Below are positions 1 to 7,772 of a stretch of DNA of 16,408 bases, one piece after another. The stretch is from positions 1 to 16,408 of the forward strand of contig JAZNOP010000011.1 of the NCBI GenBank assembly GCA_045580875.1, in the 5' to 3' direction. This DNA comes from SIG598 sp045580875 (lineage in GTDB: Bacteria > Bacillota > Clostridia > Oscillospirales > Acutalibacteraceae). Each line of letters starts with the position of its first letter. Positions within the stretch are counted from its first letter, which is position 1. Under the pieces are notes generated by a model. The model did not search any database and was not told where the DNA came from. It saw only the letters and a list, made by a program, of their open reading frames with translations. The translations under genes were made by a program, and so were the position numbers.

Positions 1-89
1 CCCATAATGAATGTACCTCCTGTTACTTTGATTTTGCAGTTGGCAGACCGCTCTTTCATTGTAACAGGTCTTTTTTTACTCTTCGCCAT
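1..89 (-). CDS. Possible 5' end of a minus-strand gene, cut by window edge
   Basis: On the minus strand an open frame runs from ATG at 89-87 to the left edge, with a basic start (MAKSKKRPVTMKERSANCKI). A second in-frame ATG at 5-3 has an AGGAGG at 16-21, 10 bases upstream, which is the better ribosome site. The ATG at 89 has none. The real start may therefore be position 5, with the rest of the frame being leader. No promoter was recognised between this frame and the terminator at 129-168. The plus strand is also open here: frame 1 runs from base 1 to TGA at 100-102 and ends hydrophobic (FIVTGLFLLFAIGYF), right before a plus-strand terminator-like hairpin, so a plus-strand gene end is the competing reading. 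Product unrecognised. Confidence 0.3.
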   Translation of the reverse strand, partial: MAKSKKRPVTMKERSANCKIKVTGGTFIM

Positions 90-101
90 AGGCTATTTTT
101 G

Positions 102-128
102 AACCACTCGTCTAACGAGTGGTTTTCT
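102..128 (+). terminator. Hairpin with plus-strand T tract
   Basis: A perfect 10 bp stem (102-111 with 115-124) with a 3-base loop is followed on the plus strand by TTTTCT. On the minus strand the flank is CAAAAATAG, without a U tract, so it would act on plus-strand transcripts coming from left of the window. A TGA at 100-102 abuts the stem. It could also be a plain inverted repeat. Confidence 0.5.
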
Positions 129-168
129 ATATACAAAAAGACCGCACTGCAAAATACAGTGCGGTCTT
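129..168 (-). terminator. Rho-independent terminator of the DUF5722 gene
   Basis: A 12 bp perfect stem (138-149 with 157-168) with a 7-base loop is followed on the minus strand by TTTTTGTATAT. It begins 44 bases after the stop codon of the 212-3649 gene. The plus-strand flank lacks a T tract, so it points to the minus strand. Confidence 0.88.
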
Positions 169-211
169 CTAAATTAATTAGCCGATTTCTTTTTCTCGCG
201 CTGATATGAAC

Positions 212-3200
212 TTACTTCCAGGCGCTGTAGAATCCAATACCCTGATCCTCCCAGCCGATGGAGAGCAGGAAATCTCTCTCTTCGACGCTGGCGGTGAAGT
301 GATATGCACCACGGGTCTCGTTCGGGTTATGGAGACGGTACTGAGGAACTTCGGTATCATAAGCCGAATTGAATGCGACGCCTTCATAGTTCCAGCCTGC
401 TGCCATCAGATCAGCCTTTTCAACCTCATCCATAGTGTAAAGGTGTTCGCCTGTTTTCGGCTCGAAAAGGCGGTACACCGGAGCACCGGTGGTCATGGAG
501 AAGGTGAAGCCGATACCCTCATAGCACCAGCCAGCAGCGACAAGATTGTCACGCTCAACATCAGAACCGGTGTAGAAATGCTCGCCGGAGTTAGGATCAT
601 ACATACGGAACATATGCATTACGGTACGCTTTTCTGTAGTCTGTCTTTCAATTCCGCAGACATTGCAGGTACCGTCTACCTTGTTGTCATAAACGTGAGT
701 CTTGTGTGCAGTAGGAGCAGTAGTCGGTCTTGTTGTAGTTGCAGTTGTTGTTGTAGTAGTGGTAGTAGTCGTTGTTGTTGTAGTAGTTGTTGTGGTAGTC
801 GGCTTGGTTGTTGTGCCGGTCTCACCTGTACCGCCGCCCGGTCTGTAGGTAGGCGGTGACATATCGGAAGGCTGAACACCGCTGGTGGATCTGCCCTCAT
901 CGATACCGTGCTCAAGATAGTGCATATAATATGCCTTCCAGTCGTTTCCGAATACCTTTCTGATATCGGTATTGATCTTGGCGTAAGCCTGAACGTTGAA
1001 ATCGCCCTTAGCCTGAAGAGCATACTTCATACCGATATTGACAAAGTGTGCAAGAAGAGCATAAGGATCATCGCCGATTTCTTCGACTACCTTAGGATTG
1101 TTCGCCTTGTAATAGCCATAAGCATAAACCGGAGCATAATCGACACCGTTGTATACTGTCGGGAAACCGCCCTCGATGGTGAAGTATCCGTCAGTGTAGC
1201 CGGTGTATGCGCCGATACCTACAATAACGATGCGACCCTGTCCTGCATTGACATTGTCATGATAAATCACATCATAATCCTGAGCCTGCACAAGAGTAGT
1301 GCCGTTGAGTGTAACGGTAACAGCGGGCTCTATAGCGCTGCCGCTGTAATCAAATCTGTCAGTATAGGTGAGCTTTGCAGAGGAAAGATCGGTCTTATTT
1401 ACAATGATGACCGGAACTGTCTGGATATCCGAAACTGCAGTCGCAGCTGTTACATTATAGACGGTGAATGTACCGGCAAAGGACTTTGTCTGACCGTATT
1501 CCTTGACAAGAATTTCCATCCATTCCACAGAATTCTTGCCTGCCCACTGATTAAGATCAAGACAGATCTTATAATCCTTATTGACATCAATAACACCTGT
1601 AGACTCATATACATCGCCGTTGGTGCTGTGAAGTCTGATCTTGAGTTCAAGACGATCGTTTGCGTAGTTCGCATCCATCGGCTTGAAATTGACATCATAA
1701 GTAAGATAGTTGTATGCAGAGAGGTTAAGAGGAGTGTCAAAATGCTTCTCTATACCCTGATAGTCCTTGTAATATGCAAAGGAGTTTGCAACAGCGAGAC
1801 CCTTGTCGTACTTCTTGAACTCATAGTCAAATTCGCCGACTTCAAATACGTTGTAGCTGGTCTCCCACTCTCCGAGCATTTTGTCGACTATAACATCGCC
1901 GGTGCTTCCGGAAACGCTGTACATGAAACGCTCGGTGCGGGCACCCATGTTTGTAAATACACTTGCATCCCAGCCGTCAACAATTTCAGACCAGTCATCG
2001 ATGTTGAGTGCTGCCTTTGCAAACTCGGTGTACTTAAGAGAATCAGCAGTGTCGATGTACTTGTACATCTCATAAGCAAACTTGGGATCTGCAGGAGTTC
2101 CGTCAGCAGCCTGATTAATAATACCGAACTTGAAGTATGCATTACCTTCATTCTCATCAACGTGACCGCGAAGAAGGAATACGTCGATGTCCTCATTCAT
2201 CTCGGTAATATAATATGCAAGAGCAATATTTGCTGCCTGCTTGGCTTCGTTCTTACCGTAAAGATTTGAATAAGAAGTATATCCCTGCTCACCAAGAATG
2301 ATGCTTCTGACTTCGCCTGCCGGATTGAGCAGCTCAGCATTATGGAAATAATTGGTCAGAAGATCAATATTCTTCATTGTGATGATGGGAGTAGTAATGC
2401 TGTCGGTAACCTCACCGCCGGAGAGGCTGTTGCCATAGGAATCGGTAGAAGGACCGCCGTCATTGAGGATATCCGGATCATTCATCGGAAATGAATACGG
2501 ATGATAAGACAGACCCCAATCAATATCGCCGGAAGCCTTTGCGTAGCTGTTGAACTTGTCGATGAAGCCCTTTCCGCCGTAATCACCGGTGCTGTCCTCA
2601 GTGTTCCAGCGGTGCTGCAGGCAAATATAAACATTTGCATTGCTGTAGGCACTCTTTACCGCACTGTAAACAACACGGAAGGACTGCAGATATTCCTGAA
2701 CAAAGCTGTCGACATCGCGTGCGCCCATGTAGTAGTAAAGCAGGTTGTCATTAACCTCATTGCCTACCAGCCAGTTATCAACCTTACCACGGGAACCTGC
2801 GCTGCCGTTGTAACGCTCAGCGAGGAAGTGAGTTGCTGCTGCAACATACTCAAGACCCTTCTGAGTGGAGGTATTGATTGCATAATCGGAAGTTCCTTCA
2901 CGTTTGGAAACACCGGGATGAAGCATGAAATCAAAACCGGAGCGATATCTGTTGACGAGAGTAATCGTAACAGCGATACCTGCTCTGGACATATTTCCGA
3001 TCAGGTTGTCGTAATCACCGACAACAGGAGTGAAATAATAGGTCTTTCCATTGTAGGTGTAGGATATGTCAGTCTGGGTTGTGCTGATGAAATCCTCGAA
3101 GCAGATATTGAAGTATGCGTGCTTTGCACCAAGGCTCTCAATATCGGTCGGAATGGAAAGGGTGGTATGCATACCCTTTTTGGAAGCAGTCTCGGTTCTC

Positions 3201-3649
3201 GCGACATTTGAGGAAGCGATTGCCTCAGGGTTAGTGATAAAATTGCCGTTGGTTATAGCAGTATACTTTGAACCGTTCTTTACTGCAATGTAGAACTTGC
3301 TGTAAAGAAGTGATGATGCGGTATCTGCGTTAAGTGCAGCATTAAAGCTGTATGTGCCTGTTCCGTTGTATGCAACAGAAGCAACTGGGGTCTGACCGGA
3401 CAGGCTGTCAACATAGGTCGGAACAGCAAACAGATAAAGCTTTGCATCACCTGCGCCGACTGTGGATGTCAGCTGATAGGTAACCTTTACCTGACTTGTG
3501 TTCATCGGATCGATAATGCATGTTACGCCATTTGCTGCCGGCGAAACATTTGATGTTGCATTGACTGCAGGTGCTGTCTGACAGAAAAATACGCTCATAA
3601 TCATGACAACCGCCATCAATGCACTGATGTGTCTTTTAATTTTTGACAT
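212..3649 (-). CDS. Secreted DUF5722 glycosidase-like protein with C-terminal DUF5648 repeats
   Basis: A 1145-residue secreted modular protein. Residues 1-31 form a signal peptide (KIKR, then a hydrophobic stretch, cleavage probably near AVNA). Residues about 160-550 match the DUF5722 family and read as a clan GH-A-like TIM barrel: LVGNEVN places a candidate acid/base at Glu298, SYHPY follows at 381-385, and ILGEQGYTS places a candidate nucleophile at Glu454. A beta-sandwich, possibly carbohydrate-binding, follows, then an Ig-like domain of the type ending NAGQGRIVIVGIGAYTGY, two copies of a helical repeat, a threonine linker, one CxxC motif (TCNVCGIER) and three DUF5648 repeats. No LPXTG, SLH or dockerin is visible. 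The start is well set by GAGGAGG 7 bases upstream and by the signal peptide. The gene stands alone between its own promoter and terminator. Family membership is recognised from sequence; glycosidase activity and substrate are inference. Confidence 0.88.
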   Translation of the reverse strand: MSKIKRHISALMAVVMIMSVFFCQTAPAVNATSNVSPAANGVTCIIDPMNTSQVKVTYQLTSTVGAGDAKLYLFAVPTYVDSLSGQTPVASVAYNGTGTYSFNAALNADTASSLLYSKFYIAVKNGSKYTAITNGNFITNPEAIASSNVARTETASKKGMHTTLSIPTDIESLGAKHAYFNICFEDFISTTQTDISYTYNGKTYYFTPVVGDYDNLIGNMSRAGIAVTITLVNRYRSGFDFMLHPGVSKREGTSDYAINTSTQKGLEYVAAATHFLAERYNGSAGSRGKVDNWLVGNEVNDNLLYYYMGARDVDSFVQEYLQSFRVVYSAVKSAYSNANVYICLQHRWNTEDSTGDYGGKGFIDKFNSYAKASGDIDWGLSYHPYSFPMNDPDILNDGGPSTDSYGNSLSGGEVTDSITTPIITMKNIDLLTNYFHNAELLNPAGEVRSIILGEQGYTSYSNLYGKNEAKQAANIALAYYITEMNEDIDVFLLRGHVDENEGNAYFKFGIINQAADGTPADPKFAYEMYKYIDTADSLKYTEFAKAALNIDDWSEIVDGWDASVFTNMGARTERFMYSVSGSTGDVIVDKMLGEWETSYNVFEVGEFDYEFKKYDKGLAVANSFAYYKDYQGIEKHFDTPLNLSAYNYLTYDVNFKPMDANYANDRLELKIRLHSTNGDVYESTGVIDVNKDYKICLDLNQWAGKNSVEWMEILVKEYGQTKSFAGTFTVYNVTAATAVSDIQTVPVIIVNKTDLSSAKLTYTDRFDYSGSAIEPAVTVTLNGTTLVQAQDYDVIYHDNVNAGQGRIVIVGIGAYTGYTDGYFTIEGGFPTVYNGVDYAPVYAYGYYKANNPKVVEEIGDDPYALLAHFVNIGMKYALQAKGDFNVQAYAKINTDIRKVFGNDWKAYYMHYLEHGIDEGRSTSGVQPSDMSPPTYRPGGGTGETGTTTKPTTTTTTTTTTTTTTTTTTTATTTRPTTAPTAHKTHVYDNKVDGTCNVCGIERQTTEKRTVMHMFRMYDPNSGEHFYTGSDVERDNLVAAGWCYEGIGFTFSMTTGAPVYRLFEPKTGEHLYTMDEVEKADLMAAGWNYEGVAFNSAYDTEVPQYRLHNPNETRGAYHFTASVEERDFLLSIGWEDQGIGFYSAWK
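215..618 (-). repeat. Three DUF5648 repeats at the C-terminus of the DUF5722 protein
   Basis: Three protein repeats of about 40 residues share the pattern (F/Y)R(M/L)(Y/F)(D/E)P..GEH.YT...E...L..AGW.YEG(I/V). The third copy drifts (HNPNETRGAYHFTAS) and ends exactly at the protein C-terminus. The same triplet closes the large protein at 10167-16408. Function of DUF5648 is not established; the terminal position suits surface attachment or ligand binding. Confidence 0.85.
706..840 (-). repeat. Threonine-rich linker
   Basis: The region encodes an almost pure threonine stretch with scattered Pro, Lys, Ala and Arg, flanked by GGGTGETG. All four ACN codons are mixed, so it is a protein-level linker rather than a simple microsatellite. 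Such linkers join catalytic and binding modules in Ruminococcus-type secreted enzymes and are often O-glycosylated (family knowledge). Confidence 0.85.
880..1130 (-). repeat. Two-copy helical surface-protein repeat
   Basis: Two degenerate copies of about 40 residues: the first contains YGYYKANNPKV and ends LLAHFVNIGMKYALQ, the second contains FNVQAYAKINTDIRKVFG and ends YYMHYLEHGIDEGR. The shared pattern is Y-x3-N, then a hydrophobic helix, H-(F/Y), x3, G and a basic or polar end. Similar modules are seen in clostridial surface proteins; I do not know a firm family name. Confidence 0.6.
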
Positions 3650-3656
3650 TATATAA

Positions 3657-3663
3657 CCTCCTC
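3657..3663 (-). promoter_or_regulatory. Ribosome binding site of the DUF5722 gene
   Basis: GAGGAGG lies 7 bases before the ATG at 3649, which fixes this start ahead of the signal peptide. Confidence 0.85.
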
Positions 3664-3679
3664 AGATTGTTCTTAGTGA

Positions 3680-3708
3680 ATTATAACATATTATTTCTAA
3701 ACTATCAA
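3680..3708 (-). promoter_or_regulatory. Sigma-A promoter with extended -10
   Basis: Read on the minus strand: TTGATA (-35, 3703-3708), a 17-base spacer, then TATAAT (-10, 3680-3685), preceded by TG one base upstream (extended -10). A very AT-rich stretch at 3712-3735 could serve as an UP element. The transcript would have a leader of only about 25 bases, leaving little room for a regulatory RNA. Strong, likely housekeeping expression is inferred. Confidence 0.85.
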
Positions 3709-3923
3709 GCAGAATTATATATATTTAATTGCAAATGCACGATACGAGCCTCATAATGCAGAGAAATTTCACCGCAAAAGACATCAATTACATACACTTC
3801 AGATATAGACCTGTCCCCCGCATTTAAGACTGGCACACACAAACGCTGACCAATGCTTATAAATCAGGCTGTCGAACCAGACCGCATACATTTCACCGGA
3901 TATTCTGCAGTTTCGTTCTGCTC
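3709..3923. other. Intergenic stretch, no gene seen
   Basis: Between the DUF5722 promoter and the operon terminator I see no open frame with a ribosome site, no tRNA and no repeat. The part next to the promoter (3712-3735) is AT-rich; the rest is of average composition. Confidence 0.6.
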
Positions 3924-3967
3924 ACAAAACAATACCCGGAAAAGAATGCAGCACAATCCTCTCCGGG
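3924..3967 (-). terminator. Terminator of the rhamnose operon
   Basis: On the minus strand, 3967-3957 (CCCGGAGAGGA) pairs with 3945-3935 (TCTTTTCCGGG) over 11 positions with two G-U pairs and an 11-base loop, followed by TATTGTTTTG. On the plus strand the same two positions would be A-C mismatches, so the fold belongs to minus-strand RNA. It starts about 80 bases after the stop of the last operon gene. The U tract is imperfect. Confidence 0.68.
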
Positions 3968-4048
3968 CAGATGTTATTTGATATTAAGTTTACAATGGCA
4001 GGTATTTTTATCCCGCCGCGTGTATAAAGTTATTTTACTTACCGCGAG

Positions 4049-5005
4049 CTAGATAAAAATAAGCTCTCCTATTTTGTTTATCAGTCCCTGTTTCAGGAAT
4101 GACTCTCTTACAGCTATTATTACACGCTTAAGCTTGCAATGACGCATAAGTCCGGCATATTCTGACAATATATGAACCTGTTCAACACTGAGCCTGCTGC
4201 GGTGAATTTCAAGAAACGCACCCGCCTGCACCATCGATGCGCGCAGTGTCTGCCGGACTTTATCCACACCTCTGAGCCGCTTCGCAATAAATGACAAGGA
4301 ATTTGTCTTTACAGCTCCGAGAACATTTCCGCCATGCTGCCGGTATAGAATAGTCGGAGTATCCACAAATAATATCCTGCCAAGCGCTGAAGCGGTCAGG
4401 GATACCCACCAATCGTGAATGACCATGTCGGCGCAATCTTTATCTATAAGCTCATTAAGCGCTTTATTCCATAACATGGTACAGCCCGTCACATTGTTGT
4501 GTACCAGAAGATGTCTGAGATCATTGACACTGCTTTCAAGTGATCTGTAGCTGAAGAATGATTTATCTATAACCTTCAGGTCTCTGTCAACTACCATCAG
4601 ATCGGTATGCACGAGTATCGGACCTGCCGCTTCTTTTTCAGCCTGCCTGATGCACTGCATACACCGTTCTATTTTATCTTCAAGCCATACATCATCCTGA
4701 TCCGAAAACATAAAGTACTCAAAATCAAAGCGCTCACTGACCCATTTCAATATTGACATAAAGTTGGTGCAGGAACTTCCGCTCGTAAGAGTCTCATCAT
4801 CTATCAGAACAATTTTCTCAGGCTCTTCCCCGGCTATCCTCCTGAGTATTTCAGGCGTTTTATCCGCTGAGCCATCGTCACGTATGAACAGAACCCAATC
4901 GGTATAGGTCTGGCGGATAACCGATGCGATCTGCTCTTCGATAAACTGTTCGCCGTTGTATGCCGCCAGGCATATTCCCACGGTATTATTTGTAACGGTC
5001 ATCAT
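4049..5005 (-). CDS. GT2 glycosyltransferase, RgpB/GacC-like rhamnosyltransferase
   Basis: A 318-residue family 2 glycosyltransferase, probably adding L-rhamnose from dTDP-L-rhamnose to a lipid-linked wall polysaccharide at the inner face of the membrane. Visible GT-A landmarks are the N-terminal CLAAYNGEQFI, DDGS (43-46), SDQDDVW (101-107, metal and nucleotide-sugar site), IHDWW (196-200) and YRQHGGNVLGA (221-231). The HDWW and YRQHG.N pair is typical of the RgpB-type rhamnosyltransferase group. No membrane segment is seen. The start overlaps the upstream gene as ATGATGA: either Met at 5005 (4-base overlap) or Met at 5002; GGAG at 5011-5014 lies 5 or 8 bases away, so both are possible. It is the last gene of the operon and sits next to dTDP-rhamnose genes, which supports rhamnose as donor. 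The linkage formed is not readable from sequence. Confidence 0.85.
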   Translation of the reverse strand: MMTVTNNTVGICLAAYNGEQFIEEQIASVIRQTYTDWVLFIRDDGSADKTPEILRRIAGEEPEKIVLIDDETLTSGSSCTNFMSILKWVSERFDFEYFMFSDQDDVWLEDKIERCMQCIRQAEKEAAGPILVHTDLMVVDRDLKVIDKSFFSYRSLESSVNDLRHLLVHNNVTGCTMLWNKALNELIDKDCADMVIHDWWVSLTASALGRILFVDTPTILYRQHGGNVLGAVKTNSLSFIAKRLRGVDKVRQTLRASMVQAGAFLEIHRSRLSVEQVHILSEYAGLMRHCKLKRVIIAVRESFLKQGLINKIGELIFI

Positions 5006-6219
5006 TTATTCTCCGGGTTATGAAGGAAAATTTCTTCGAACCTTCTTCCGATAAATTCCCAGTTGTAGCTGCTGTTTATACGAGCCTTGGCAAGGACACC
5101 AAACTGTGCTATCTCTTCTGCACTCATTGCATCTGCTTTATCGATAAGAGATGCAAGTTCGCCTTTTTTCTTGCTCCAGTACAGCGCTGTATCAGCAGCA
5201 ACCTCGCGGTTGAATTTGACATCAAGGAGCAGATTAAGGTCAGTGCAACCCAGACCTTCAAGCAGCGAAGGGTTAGTGCCGCCTACCTCATGACCGTGGA
5301 AATACGCATACGCATTCTGACGTATTTTCATAAGCATTTCCTGGTCATAAACTGTTCCGACAAACTTTATACGCTTATCCGCTGCAAAACGGAGCTTCTT
5401 TTCGAGCTTGGCGATAAACCTTTTATTTACATTTGTAATGATAGCAAAGTCCTTTTTGCTTTTGCTTTTCATGAACTCACGTATCATTATCTCGTAATTG
5501 TTCTCCGGAACAAATCTGCCTACTACAAGATAATATTCCTTCGGGCGCAGACCGTTTCTTTCATACCAGTTGCTGAGCGTGGGATTATCATTATCCATCA
5601 TGCTTTCTCTGGTTTCCGCGCCATAAGCAATATATGTCGTTTTTACATGATATTTCCCGTAGTTGTCCATGATATATTTTTCAATATTGGTGCTGTCGCA
5701 GACCACAAGGTCAGCCTGTCTGACCATTGTTTTTTCCGAATACTTCCAATATCGGCGAATATACCACGGCCATTTTGTTCTCATCCACTCATGACCGTCC
5801 GGGTTGATATACAGCTCACCGCCGAGACGGTGTATCCAGCGTCTGTACCGACCGATAAACGGACCTATTCTGCAAGCGAGAACGTAAACTATCGGGTGCT
5901 CGATTTTGTGTTCTTTTATGTATTCACAGCAATAACGAAGAGATGCAACATCATAGAAAATAGCCTGTGCAGAACCGGCGTTCGGAACCCTGATCTTGAA
6001 GCAGTGTGCATTATGATAAATAAACTCTGTGTCGCTTAATATCTGCACTCCCTCAAGCTTGGATTCGTCTGCCATACAGCCGTTGCCATTAGCCTTGCAG
6101 GCCACGTGATATTTGATTTTATTGTTATTCTGGTGATACTCGGTAAGCTTGTTTACAAAAGTCTCGTATCCGCCGTATGCACCAAATGATTTTGCGCCAA
6201 CAATAAAAACGTGCTGCAT
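5002..6219 (-). CDS. DUF1972/GT4 glycosyltransferase, RgpA/GacB-like rhamnosyltransferase
   Basis: A 405-residue GT-B glycosyltransferase. The N-terminal DUF1972 domain opens with VFIVGAKSFGAYGGYETFV (4-22), the family hallmark close to VFIIG..G.PA.YGGFETFV. NPDGHEW follows at 139-145. The C-terminal GT4 domain shows VVGRFVPENN (232-241) and the nucleotide-sugar motif HEVGGTNPSLLEGLG (310-324). Characterised DUF1972 relatives RgpA, GacB and Cps2T transfer rhamnose to a lipid-linked acceptor, often as the first committing step. The start has GGAGAG 6 bases upstream and lies 21 bases after rfbC. The gene overlaps the following GT2 gene. Placement directly behind rfbABDC suggests dTDP-L-rhamnose as donor (inference). 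The acceptor could be GlcNAc or another priming sugar. Confidence 0.85.
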   Translation of the reverse strand: MQHVFIVGAKSFGAYGGYETFVNKLTEYHQNNNKIKYHVACKANGNGCMADESKLEGVQILSDTEFIYHNAHCFKIRVPNAGSAQAIFYDVASLRYCCEYIKEHKIEHPIVYVLACRIGPFIGRYRRWIHRLGGELYINPDGHEWMRTKWPWYIRRYWKYSEKTMVRQADLVVCDSTNIEKYIMDNYGKYHVKTTYIAYGAETRESMMDNDNPTLSNWYERNGLRPKEYYLVVGRFVPENNYEIMIREFMKSKSKKDFAIITNVNKRFIAKLEKKLRFAADKRIKFVGTVYDQEMLMKIRQNAYAYFHGHEVGGTNPSLLEGLGCTDLNLLLDVKFNREVAADTALYWSKKKGELASLIDKADAMSAEEIAQFGVLAKARINSSYNWEFIGRRFEEIFLHNPENK

Positions 6220-6240
6220 AATCTACTCTCCAGTAATTGC

Positions 6241-6843
6241 TCAGAATTTAAATGTATTATCTATCCCTATCCACTTCTGGTCCTTGTCGCTCAGATTGAG
6301 CGGTGTACCATCGCTGAGGCTGTAACCTTCAGCACTTGCTGTCCCCTTATATTCACCGGTAAGCTCCGGCCATTCAATGCCGATCTTCGGATCGTTCCAT
6401 GCCAGACCGCCTTCATCACCCGGATGATAGAAGTCTGTCACCTTGTAGCAGAACTCAGCAGTTTCGCTGAGCACCAGAAAACCGTGTGCAAAGCCTTCGG
6501 AAATGTAAAACTGCTTTTTGTTCTCTTCAGTAAGCTCGACACCGTACCATTTTCCGTAGGTCTCGCTGCCTGCCCGAAGGTCTACAGCGACATCAAATAC
6601 TCTGCCCTTTATTACTCTGACAAGCTTTCCCTGCGGGTATTCCTTCTGGAAATGAAGACCGCGGAGAACGCCTTTCACAGACATACTCTGATTGTCCTGA
6701 ACAAAGTTCATATTTAGTCCCGCCTCAGCCATGTCGCGCTGATTGTAGGTCTCCATGAAATAACCACGGTTGTCGCCATGGACAGCCGGTTCAATTATAT
6801 ACAGCCCTTCTATAGGGCATTTGGTCACTTTTATCTGACCCAT
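6241..6843 (-). CDS. rfbC: dTDP-4-dehydrorhamnose 3,5-epimerase
   Basis: Converts dTDP-4-dehydro-6-deoxy-D-glucose to dTDP-4-dehydro-L-rhamnose, step three of dTDP-L-rhamnose synthesis in the cytosol. The 200-residue product is a cupin-fold RmlC. It shows DNRGYFMETYN near residue 24, RGLHFQ (61-66) with the expected catalytic base His64, and the later Tyr133 in FCYKVTDFY, consistent with the conserved acid Tyr; GFAHGFLVLS lies between them. I place the start at 6843 (MGQIKVTK): GAGGG at 6850-6854 lies 6 bases upstream, inside the end of rfbD, and only 2 bases separate the genes, which implies translational coupling. An upstream in-frame ATG at 6891 would add 16 residues from within rfbD and lacks support. 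Confidence 0.96.
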   Translation of the reverse strand: MGQIKVTKCPIEGLYIIEPAVHGDNRGYFMETYNQRDMAEAGLNMNFVQDNQSMSVKGVLRGLHFQKEYPQGKLVRVIKGRVFDVAVDLRAGSETYGKWYGVELTEENKKQFYISEGFAHGFLVLSETAEFCYKVTDFYHPGDEGGLAWNDPKIGIEWPELTGEYKGTASAEGYSLSDGTPLNLSDKDQKWIGIDNTFKF

Positions 6844-6845
6844 TG

Positions 6846-7760
6846 TTATCCCTCGATTTCCTTCAGATATCTCGCCAGTGCATCCTGCCATACCGGAAGC
6901 GGCTCAAATCCAGCCTCCACAAGCTTACTTTTATCAAGTCTGCTGTTGAAGGGGCGTGCTGCCTTTGAAAGACCATATTCTACTGTTGTTACCGGAACAA
7001 CATTTGTCGCATAACCTGCCTGTCTGAATATCTCACAGGCAAAGTCATACCAGCTGATATAACCGCCTTCGTTGGTTGCGTGGTAATATCCGTACTTTTC
7101 GGTTTCTGTCATATCGACAAGCAGTCGCGCAAGATCAAGTGTGTACGTCGGAGTACCTATCTGATCGTTTACCACGCGAAGGGTGTCATACTTCTTTCCG
7201 ATATTGAGCATGGTCTTGATGAAGTTGCCGCCATTTTTGCCAAATACCCATGCAATACGCACGATAAAGTATTTTTCCAGCAGGCTGCTTACCGCAAGCT
7301 CGCCGTCCAGCTTCGACTGTCCATAGACACTCAGCGGAGCATAATCGCGGCAGTCAGGCTGCCATGGTTCTGTTCCCTGACCATTGAACACGTAATCGGT
7401 GCTGATATACATCATTTTGCAGTCGACTTCTCTGCAGGCTTCTGCAATATACTGAGTACCCTTTGCATTAACTGCAAACACCTTGTCGCGGTTTTCCTCG
7501 TCCTCAGCAAGGTCAACAGCAGTCCATGCAGCAGGATGAATAACAGCGTCAGGTCTAATCTCTCTTATAACTTTGCCGACAGCGTCACAATCAGTTATAT
7601 CAAGCTGGATATACGAAGCTGTACAGACCGGCGTACCATCCTGCACGCCGTTATATTCTGATGCGATATCACTTCCGACAACATCATGACCGCGGCTGAC
7701 GAGTTCATTTACAACATCATGACCGAGCTGACCGCACACACCGGTAACTAATACTTTCAT
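6846..7760 (-). CDS. rfbD: dTDP-4-dehydrorhamnose reductase
   Basis: Reduces dTDP-4-dehydro-L-rhamnose to dTDP-L-rhamnose with NAD(P)H, the last pathway step. The 304-residue product is an extended SDR: the Rossmann motif reads TGVCGQLG (6-13), STDYVF (120-125) follows, and the catalytic pair is Tyr146 and Lys150 in YGQSK. I chose MKVLVTG at 7760 as the start because the Rossmann strand must begin there and AAGGAG (7767-7772) is 6 bases upstream. The longer frame to 7850 runs through the end of rfbB and has no such site. The ribosome site shares bases with the rfbB stop codon (TAAGGAG), so the two are tightly coupled. Confidence 0.96.
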   Translation of the reverse strand: MKVLVTGVCGQLGHDVVNELVSRGHDVVGSDIASEYNGVQDGTPVCTASYIQLDITDCDAVGKVIREIRPDAVIHPAAWTAVDLAEDEENRDKVFAVNAKGTQYIAEACREVDCKMMYISTDYVFNGQGTEPWQPDCRDYAPLSVYGQSKLDGELAVSSLLEKYFIVRIAWVFGKNGGNFIKTMLNIGKKYDTLRVVNDQIGTPTYTLDLARLLVDMTETEKYGYYHATNEGGYISWYDFACEIFRQAGYATNVVPVTTVEYGLSKAARPFNSRLDKSKLVEAGFEPLPVWQDALARYLKEIEG

Positions 7761-7766
7761 CTTCTG

Positions 7767-7772
7767 CTCCTT
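7767..7772 (-). promoter_or_regulatory. rfbD ribosome binding site fused to the rfbB stop
   Basis: AAGGAG overlaps the rfbB TAA stop (7771-7773), reading TAAGGAG, 6 bases ahead of the rfbD ATG. It decides the rfbD start and indicates translational coupling. Confidence 0.8.

Noticed and set aside
720..800. Trinucleotide repeat as a CRISPR or phase-variable microsatellite
   Set aside because: All four threonine codons are mixed without a constant unit, and a length change by triplets would not shift the frame.
206..859. 217-codon plus-strand frame ending in a Ser/Cys-rich tail
   Set aside because: The Ser/Cys tail is the antisense reading of the threonine linker, and the rest mirrors the DUF5648 repeats.
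3999..4030. GGCGGG/CCTGCC hairpin after the GT2 gene as the operon terminator
   Set aside because: The stem is only 6 bp and is followed by ATTGTAAAC rather than a U tract; the hairpin at 3935-3967 is better.
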